A stretch of 64,000 bases of DNA from assembly GCF_004135205.1 (NCBI RefSeq), contig NZ_CP035490.1, positions 4,011,644 to 4,075,643 of the forward strand, written 5' to 3'. The stretch comes from Hahella sp. KA22 (GTDB taxonomy: Bacteria > Pseudomonadota > Gammaproteobacteria > Pseudomonadales > Oleiphilaceae). This document shows, in pieces, positions 58,527 to 64,000 of the stretch. Within the stretch, counting starts at the first letter, position 1. Every line of letters begins with the position of its first letter. The notes beneath the pieces are model-generated. The model was not told the DNA's origin, did no database searches, and was given only the letters and a program-made list of their open reading frames with translations. The translations under genes and the position numbers were made by a program.

Positions 58527-60632
58527 TCAGATATCGTCTGCACCAATTTGTCGCTCAAATGCTTGTGTAACTAAAGCCAAGATATGAGGAATATCATTTA
58601 AGTTGTCGAAACCTACTTCGACATCACCGTTCCCCCAACGCCCTAAGTTCGTGACATCTTTGCACAGTCCACGAGGGTCGTCGATTTCGGCGAAAGGCAT
58701 GTTGAGCGACAAGCGGAGTCTCTTCGCCTGAGGCACCACATCGACAAAATTTGTTTCGGCTTTAAAGGCGACATAAAGTTTTTTCACCTCCTCTGTCACA
58801 CATGGGTCCAGCCCCAACACCGCTTTACGGAATGCCTGATAAATATCAGCCATTTTCCCAGTCACCAGCTGAGGGTGGTCCGCCAAACTATATGCCGTTG
58901 ATTGCTCAATTTGTGGTTTATATGCATCGAAAATATCCTTAGGCAACTCAACCTTTGCCCATACCTCGGTCGCTTTATTTGCTAGCTTATTGGCACGCTT
59001 TTGAATAGCAGCTTCATCCCACTTGGCTTCAACAGCAATCCCTTCATTCATCTTAAGTGGACTGAATTTAAAACCATACTCATGTTCACACTTAGCGATG
59101 AACGCACTGTTGCTATATTCTGTGTTGTATCCTGTTAAAGTTAAGTTTCCTAGAGTATGGCGATAAATCTCCCAAACACGCTCCCACTCATCTCCCAATT
59201 CAGAGCGCCATACCAAAGGTAGCTTTTCTGCTTTATTGTCGGCTTGAGGCATGATGTGCTCAATTGTGTACTCATCGACCAAAATGCGCTCTTTACGACC
59301 AAAGTTTTCCATGCGCCTCAACCAGTAACTTTTACTGCGGAAGTTATAAATGTCTTTGGTTTGAATTTTTCTATGGAACTCTTCATCGCCAGGAAAACGT
59401 CGATAGGACGGTAACAGCAGGAAAGCGGCTTTTATGCTTTCAAGATAACGATCCTTTTTAAGGCCTATACCCATTCGAGCAAAGGTTTTGTTCATGGAGT
59501 TTGTTGGGATCTCACAGATAGCGCGCCTGAATACATAGCTTTCGATGATACGCACAGCGGACAAAAACTCGCTGTGGCTCAACAGGTCACCTGAAAAGTC
59601 TGAATACAACTCAAGTAACAGTGGGTAGGCAACATCAACTTTGAGTTCTCGCAAATCTTTAAAGGCTAGCTTTAACTCCTCATCCTTTTCTTTACCCAAA
59701 GCGAAAGCGCAGAAGAAAACTGCATAGTTCCTAATATCTTTAACCAGTTCATCTACGCCTTTGGTTGCGATAGACGGTCGTCTCGAATACTCCTTGAACA
59801 CCTCATATACTTCACCAATCTTAGGAATTTCACGAGTCTTTACGGTAAGGAAATGACGCATAAAGCTGTCAAAGTAATCGCTATATGCTTGCTGCCCAAA
59901 TGTCAGCTCCATTGGTCGCCAATATTGTTCGTAGAGATGGGTTTGATGCTCAGGCTCTAGCCCCATGAGAATATAATTGCGGATCAAATCCGCTTGGCTC
60001 AACTCCCTTCCCGTTGAGTTCATGCTCTCAAATATAAGTTGAGGGTTGTCTTGCTCCCGGTTAAGTGAAATATCAACAACCATCAGTTTTGCCAGTCCAC
60101 TGCAAACTGGTTTCAGATCAATAAGCTTTTGCAGCTTCGACTTGAAGAACTCATAGTTTTCAACCACACGAATAGATCTATTATCTGGCTGCTCAAGCCC
60201 CTTGATAATAGCTTTTAATGACTTATCGTCGGCTTGAGACAACACCAGCTTGTAGAACTTCTCACCGCTTTCCAGAGGGTTGGTTAAATAATAGCCCTTT
60301 AATTTGGTACAACTGAAATCTTCTAAGGGCTCTTGCTCACCAATCACCTCCGTTAACGCTGAAATTAAAAGGGTAATAGTTGTTAAGCGTTGCTGACCGT
60401 CGATTACTAAGAGTGGTGTTTGAGACGATACAGAGTAGAGGCCTTTCTCGACATAAACAACAGACCCCATGAAATGGGCATTGATATCAACATTATTGCC
60501 ACTGCGAATGATATCATCCCACAACTGCTGGCATTCTTTTTCTTTCCAAGAGTACGTTCGTTGATAAATTGGAATGACAAATTGCGGTGACTTTTTCAAA
60601 AACTCCAACAGTTTCGCTTCAGTTGCTTTCAT
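58527..60632 (-). CDS. GmrSD-like DUF262/DUF1524 protein (candidate defence nuclease)
   Basis: 701 residues. The N-terminus is a DUF262 domain with FVIPIYQRTYSW and the diagnostic DGQQRLTTITLL. The C-terminal half has a DUF1524/HNH-type nuclease region with EHIMP (YTIEHIMPQADN) and LGNLTLTGYN. A final ~100 residues (SLADHPQLVTGKM to the end) look like a DUF5655-type tail. This combined layout is that of GmrSD-like proteins, several of which cut modified phage DNA as type IV restriction systems. It is AT-rich compared with the NRPS cluster and has no clear partner, so a stand-alone defence gene is plausible. Activity against a particular DNA modification is inference. Confidence 0.85.
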   Translation of the reverse strand: MKATEAKLLEFLKKSPQFVIPIYQRTYSWKEKECQQLWDDIIRSGNNVDINAHFMGSVVYVEKGLYSVSSQTPLLVIDGQQRLTTITLLISALTEVIGEQEPLEDFSCTKLKGYYLTNPLESGEKFYKLVLSQADDKSLKAIIKGLEQPDNRSIRVVENYEFFKSKLQKLIDLKPVCSGLAKLMVVDISLNREQDNPQLIFESMNSTGRELSQADLIRNYILMGLEPEHQTHLYEQYWRPMELTFGQQAYSDYFDSFMRHFLTVKTREIPKIGEVYEVFKEYSRRPSIATKGVDELVKDIRNYAVFFCAFALGKEKDEELKLAFKDLRELKVDVAYPLLLELYSDFSGDLLSHSEFLSAVRIIESYVFRRAICEIPTNSMNKTFARMGIGLKKDRYLESIKAAFLLLPSYRRFPGDEEFHRKIQTKDIYNFRSKSYWLRRMENFGRKERILVDEYTIEHIMPQADNKAEKLPLVWRSELGDEWERVWEIYRHTLGNLTLTGYNTEYSNSAFIAKCEHEYGFKFSPLKMNEGIAVEAKWDEAAIQKRANKLANKATEVWAKVELPKDIFDAYKPQIEQSTAYSLADHPQLVTGKMADIYQAFRKAVLGLDPCVTEEVKKLYVAFKAETNFVDVVPQAKRLRLSLNMPFAEIDDPRGLCKDVTNLGRWGNGDVEVGFDNLNDIPHILALVTQAFERQIGADDI

Positions 60633-61015
60633 ATCACATCAAGCTCCATCTAACATTGAACACATCTGCTCAGTTGTATTCAAAAGTAATCTCAGTAATC
60701 TGCATACCGCGTTTCCTGTCCTTAGGGGCTTGATTCACTGAGACTGCAGATTGGACCAACAACAGATCACGAATGCCGCAGCCGAACAACAGCAGAGATG
60801 GTTTCTTGATTTACCCTCTGCGCCGCTTCTTTATAGCGCAATACCACTGTGGCGCGCCCATGTCCGGTTTCTCAGACGATGTACTCTTGTGTTACTCCAT
60901 ACAGACAAGATGACAGCAGCTTATGGGCTGCTGCTTCAAGTAATCAGGCTTTAGGAATTAAAGGAAGCATAACAGGACTTTTAAATTTCCCCAGCATTTC
61001 GTTAAAAGAAAGGCC
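60633..61015. other. Intergenic region, no supported gene
   Basis: About 380 bases upstream of the GmrSD-like gene. A plus-strand ORF at 60751-60954 has no family features and unremarkable composition; I do not call it. The region should hold the promoter for the leftward DUF262 gene. No repeats seen. Confidence 0.4.
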
Positions 61016-61258
61016 CTATTCCTCCGTATCCCACTCAGGCCATTCGCCTCGAAAGCGGGCGACTATTTCTGTAGTCGAGATGAATCCGACAATGATATGC
61101 GTATCAGGTACTTTTTCTTCTCCAGGCAGGTCATACCAGCAATTGTCTTTCCACCGCAGTAGCTGGTTTTCTCCGAGTCCGTTGGGAAACTTTGTTGACG
61201 CTAGAAAAATCCCCTCCCATTTTGGAGAGCCTTTTTGCCATTTTACTGTTCTATTCAT
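61016..61258 (-). CDS. Small hypothetical protein
   Basis: 80 residues, tryptophan-rich and acidic (KWQKGSPKWEG, RWKDNCWYDLPGEE, GEWPEWDTEE). There is no signal peptide or membrane segment. The spaced tryptophans resemble small phage- or plasmid-borne proteins, but I do not recognise a family. GACGGG lies before the ATG, a weak ribosome site. It sits between the GmrSD-like gene and a solute-binding protein gene on the same strand, with no obvious partner. Confidence 0.5.
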   Translation of the reverse strand: MNRTVKWQKGSPKWEGIFLASTKFPNGLGENQLLRWKDNCWYDLPGEEKVPDTHIIVGFISTTEIVARFRGEWPEWDTEE

Positions 61259-61395
61259 TGATACCCGTCTTTAAATTCGTTCATTGCTTGAGCAGGTTTC
61301 TAGTTGGGTTGGGCGTTGCCCGATTTGGGCATGCGGCAGGAAAAATCATAACACTATCCGTCAGCATCTTTCCTAATGCTCGAACACTCCTTCCA

Positions 61396-62157
61396 TTACC
61401 GATATTTATCCCATATCCCCTCAATCTCCCCACTATCAATCAACGCCTTAATCGCCGCATTCAGCCGACCCAGGGCGGCGGCTTTGTTGGGGTGGATGCG
61501 TAGCATGACGTTTACGCCGCCGACTTCGAAGCCGGGTTCGAGGCTTCGGTAGACGGGGTTTTCGCGCATGCGGTAGAGGGCGAGGTCTTTGTTGATGATG
61601 ACTTGGTCCAGGCGGCCGGCGAGGAGCATGGTGAGGAGTTGGGATTCGCCGTTGACGTCGTAGCGTTCGATGGCGCCGCTTTGGAAGAGTTTGGTGAAGG
61701 TTGGGTATTGGTAGCCGCGCACGACGCCGATGCGTTTGCCGATCAGGTCTGAGGGCGCTTCGACGGGCAGGCTTTTATTGCGTCCGAATAGCAGGATGTC
61801 GACGGACTGCGCATAGGGAATGGTGAACAGCCCCAGGGTCTTCTCCCCTGCCCGCCATGCGGGATTTACGCCGGACTCGATATCCACCAGATTTTCATTG
61901 AACATCATCAGGCCGCGGGCCAAGGGGTGAGTTTGAGAGATGAATGTGTCGCCCGTGATACGGCTGAGGGCGTCGAAGAAGTCTTTGTAAAAGCCGGTCG
62001 CGACTCCATCCTGATAGAAAAAATAGGGAGGAAACTCCGTATTATGAGCAAGCACCCTGAAGACTTCCGCATGCGCCCCGCCCTTCGGCCATATCCCGAT
62101 CAGGAGAACGAGGAGGCTTCTCAGAAAGATACCCGCCAACAGCTTTCGTAGGGTCAT
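61396..62157 (-). CDS. Periplasmic solute-binding protein (SBP family 3)
   Basis: 253 residues. Signal peptide (FLRSLLVLLIGIWPKGGAHA) followed by VFRVLAHNTEFPPYFF, the usual opening of extracellular solute-binding family 3. Later come GKRIGVVRGYQY and the C-terminal helix INAAIKALIDSGEIEGIWDKYR. These proteins bind amino acids or similar small polar ligands for ABC importers or sensors. No permease or ATPase gene is adjacent, so it may work with a distant system or as a sensor input. The next gene upstream on the same strand (62414-63139) encodes a second family-3 protein, an unusual pair. Confidence 0.85.
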   Translation of the reverse strand: MTLRKLLAGIFLRSLLVLLIGIWPKGGAHAEVFRVLAHNTEFPPYFFYQDGVATGFYKDFFDALSRITGDTFISQTHPLARGLMMFNENLVDIESGVNPAWRAGEKTLGLFTIPYAQSVDILLFGRNKSLPVEAPSDLIGKRIGVVRGYQYPTFTKLFQSGAIERYDVNGESQLLTMLLAGRLDQVIINKDLALYRMRENPVYRSLEPGFEVGGVNVMLRIHPNKAAALGRLNAAIKALIDSGEIEGIWDKYR

Positions 62158-62345
62158 TCTTGCTCTAACTTTTATTGCAAAGGCTTGTGAAAAGCGTTGG
62201 CTTTCCTTGCGTCCAATTGACGCCGCCTCAGCGTACGCGCTCGCTACCGTAAACGCCTTGGACGTTACAGTGGCTACCAGTTAATGCAGTCTGCTCTGAT
62301 CATCTCCTTTTTTGCATGACACATTTGTAAATCAATGCAAATTCA

Positions 62346-62394
62346 GCCGCCAGACCACCCCGCCCGTTTGCACGAGGCCGGCTTGTCTGGCGGC
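62346..62394 (-). terminator. Hairpin after the second solute-binding protein gene
   Basis: GCCGCCAGAC and GTCTGGCGGC form a perfect 10-bp stem with a long loop, 20 bases after the stop at 62414. There is no strong T-run on the minus strand; terminator role is probable. Confidence 0.5.
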
Positions 62395-62413
62395 AGGGGT
62401 AAAAGTGGACGGG

Positions 62414-63139
62414 TTATTTGACCCCGTAATCCGCCAGGATCTTATCGTAGGTTCCGTCCGCTTTGATGGCGGCGAGGCCGCGATTGTAGGCGTCGATGAT
62501 TTTCTGGCCCTGAGCGTTGGCCTTGCCGGTGGCCACATGCAGGTCGTTCACCGACAGGGCGTTACTGGTGAACTCCACCGAGCCCAGGTCGATGCCAGCG
62601 TCCTTCATGACAGATTTGGCGACGATCTCATCTTCCAGAGTCAGGTCCACGCGATCGCTCAACAGCTTTTTAACGTTGGCCTCAATCGTCCCCGCTTCCG
62701 GTCTGGAGAAATTAGTGGCATGGGTGAACTCGTCGCCATAGCCGTAACCGCTGACGATGCCGACCTTCTTCCCGCTGAGACTATCCAGGCCATTGAACTC
62801 AAACGGGTCGCCTTTGCGCTTGATAAACTTGATGCTGTTTTGCGCGTAATAGTTGCTGTAATTCAGCACCTTGGCGCGCTCCTCCGTGAACCAGGCGCCG
62901 GGCAATATGTCGATATTGCCGTTGATCACATCATTCAACGCCCGTTTCCATGGCAGGATTTTGAAATCCACCGTGTACCCCTCTTTCTCCATTGCCGCTT
63001 TCAGCAGCGCAATGGATATTCCGGGATCACTCCCCTCCTGTATAAACGGCGGCCAAGGGTCCTGCGCAGCGGTGACGGTTTCCGCCTGAGCGGAAAACGC
63101 AACGAGCATGGTCAGAATCAAGGTAGAAAGAGCCTTCAT
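62414..63139 (-). CDS. Periplasmic solute-binding protein (SBP family 3), second copy
   Basis: 241 residues from the ATG at 63139 (AGAGAGG upstream); the reading to 63226 would add an unlikely leader. Signal peptide (ALSTLILTMLVAFSAQA), then AAQDPWPPFIQ, GNIDILPGAWFTEERAK and GKKVGIVSGYGYGDEF, all typical of family 3. The C-terminus has AIKADGTYDKILADYG. Ligand probably an amino acid or other small polar compound. It is not closely similar to the neighbour at 61396, so it is not a recent duplicate. The gap of about 256 bases between them holds a hairpin, so they may be separate transcripts. Confidence 0.87.
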   Translation of the reverse strand: MKALSTLILTMLVAFSAQAETVTAAQDPWPPFIQEGSDPGISIALLKAAMEKEGYTVDFKILPWKRALNDVINGNIDILPGAWFTEERAKVLNYSNYYAQNSIKFIKRKGDPFEFNGLDSLSGKKVGIVSGYGYGDEFTHATNFSRPEAGTIEANVKKLLSDRVDLTLEDEIVAKSVMKDAGIDLGSVEFTSNALSVNDLHVATGKANAQGQKIIDAYNRGLAAIKADGTYDKILADYGVK

Positions 63140-63537
63140 GCTTAAACCTCTCTGTGTGAGATAGATCATTGGCGTAGGCCGATAAACTTCGGGGCGCAAG
63201 TTCATCAGGCGAAGGTCGAACGGCATTGTTTACATATCCCCAGGGTGGCGTGGCGCAGCGGCCAGCAACTGTTAATAAGGTTAGTTTATAAACAGATCGC
63301 CAACAAATTGGAGAACCGCCGTGCGAGGGCCTTTTGGGAGACAATATTGGGGGTGGCGGTAGTTTTGAGCATGGGTGCAGCCTTGAGCGTTTGAATGTTG
63401 GAAGGCGCTGCGCTTTTCCAACCTACTTTGGGAGGGGGTGTTAGTTGTAGGTTGGATAAGCGAAGCGCCATCCAACTCTTTTCGGGGATCGGGAAATGAG
63501 CGCCGGAGTCCGATTCAACTCCGGCGCATGAGAAAGG
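63140..63537. other. Intergenic region with palindromic repeat
   Basis: About 400 bases upstream of the second solute-binding protein gene. It holds the repeat at 63396-63476 listed separately. Minus-strand ORFs within are repeat-derived and not called. The promoter of the solute-binding gene should lie near 63150-63250 but is not clear to me. Confidence 0.45.
63396..63476. repeat. Long palindromic intergenic repeat, copy 2
   Basis: TGTTGGAAGGCGCTGCGCTT... and ...AAGCGAAGCGCCATCCAAC arms around a GC-rich loop. Arms match copy 1 (52292-52376) in opposite orientation; loops differ. No transposase is nearby, so it is a non-autonomous or structural repeat. Confidence 0.75.
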
Positions 63538-64000
63538 CTAGCGATCGCTAATCAGATAGACGTTGTCGGCGGCGCCTTTGGGCAGTTCGGTGGCGCTTTG
63601 GAACAGGAAGTTCTGGAAGTTATTCGCGCCGTTGAGCACATGAATTTCCGTACTGTTCACGCCATTGCGTTTGAAGCCGATCAGATCCGGCGCGCCGTCG
63701 CCATTGAAATCCGCCACGCGGAAGCTCCAGTTGTCGTTGGTGACATGCAGCGCCGTCGCCGAATGCACGACAAAATTGTCGTAGCCGCTTTGGGCGCTCA
63801 GTATGTGCACTTCCGTTCTGTTGGAGCCGCCCTGTTTGGAGATATACCAGAGGTCGGGCCTGCCGTCGCGGTCATAATCGCTGATCAGGAACTCATCCGA
63901 CGAGTTCGGTCGCAACCCCAGTCCTGTGGCGTCATGCAACAGGAAGTTCTGCGGGTTTCTCCCGTCCAGCACATGCACCTCGGTGCGGCCGCTGCCCGTC
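63538..64000 (-). CDS. FG-GAP/VCBS repeat protein (partial)
   Basis: The minus strand is open from the stop at 63538 to the window's right edge, so the N-terminus is missing. Three repeats of about 50 residues each carry T-E-(V/I)-H-(V/I)-L followed by NF and SAT- or DAT-like ends (TEVHVLDG, TEVHILSAQ, TEIHVLNGA). Between them lie FG-GAP-type calcium-binding loops (DYDRDGRPDLW, DFNGDGAPDLIGF). Such repeats fold into beta-propellers in secreted or surface proteins, often adhesins or enzymes. Function of the whole protein cannot be judged from the end alone. Confidence 0.85.
   Translation of the reverse strand, partial: TGSGRTEVHVLDGRNPQNFLLHDATGLGLRPNSSDEFLISDYDRDGRPDLWYISKQGGSNRTEVHILSAQSGYDNFVVHSATALHVTNDNWSFRVADFNGDGAPDLIGFKRNGVNSTEIHVLNGANNFQNFLFQSATELPKGAADNVYLISDR

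Noticed and set aside
60751-60954. 67-residue plus-strand ORF
   Set aside because: No family features and no good start context.
1-64000. CRISPR array, tRNA or rRNA genes
   Set aside because: I found no regularly spaced direct repeats with unique spacers and no recognisable tRNA or rRNA sequence; the only tandem repeat is the 22-bp unit at 53249.

Overview
The window reads as a piece of a Gram-negative, probably marine gammaproteobacterial chromosome. The GC-rich coding style, outer-membrane export genes, a PEP-CTERM protein, a chemoreceptor and Hahella-like gene content point to the Oceanospirillales. The genus is my inference and was not checked by any search.

Layout. (1) 1-4715: the end of an exopolysaccharide locus of the exosortase-associated type (EpsE-like export protein, EpsD-like lipoprotein, EpsL-like barrel), a small unknown protein, and a secreted protein with a PEP-CTERM tail. 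(2) 5421-6167: a compact GH18-like protein. (3) 6260-50195: a minus-strand hybrid NRPS/PKS cluster of about 44 kb, which dominates the window. (4) 50819-52102: an ATP-grasp ligase. (5) 52509-64000: accessory genes, namely a chemoreceptor split by a 22-bp tandem repeat, a lipoprotein, a LysR/metallo-hydrolase/SnoaL-like group, a GmrSD-like DUF262/DUF1524 protein, two solute-binding proteins and an FG-GAP repeat protein.

How the cluster works (inferred from domains and adenylation codes read by eye). The first operon genes are a discrete ACP, an acyl-CoA-dehydrogenase-like enzyme and a stand-alone adenylation domain with a serine code. With the 3-hydroxyacyl-CoA-dehydrogenase-like enzyme at the far end, they form the four-protein set known to make aminomalonyl-ACP in zwittermicin-type pathways. 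The first NRPS is C-A(Asn)-PCP-E, the loading module of prodrug pathways (colibactin, xenocoumacin, zwittermicin) that build an N-acyl-D-asparagine cap. The matching enzyme is also present: a serine peptidase of the beta-lactamase fold fused to membrane helices and an ABC exporter, expected to export the product and remove the cap. Free protein ends suggest the order NRPS1 (acyl-D-Asn) > NRPS2 (C-A-PCP) > PKS1 (KS-AT-KR-DH-ER-ACP) > PKS2 (KS-KR-ACP-C, no AT) > NRPS3 (A(Pro)-PCP-C-A(Ser)-PCP-C) > NRPS4 (half-C-A-PCP-C-A-PCP-TE). A discrete AT can serve PKS2. A JmjC-type oxygenase, a type II thioesterase and a GNAT acetyltransferase (candidate self-resistance) complete the set.

Notable structure. 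A near-identical ~145-bp hairpin-rich repeat lies in inverted orientation at 7159-7303 and 50691-50837, bracketing the NRPS/PKS genes. Two diverged relatives lie near the 3' end of the cluster, one of them inside the end of the thioesterase gene. NRPS3 carries an apparent 2-bp slippage frameshift at a (GT)n run in its last condensation domain. The chemoreceptor carries three copies of a 22-bp repeat where one or four would keep the frame, which suggests a phase-variable switch.
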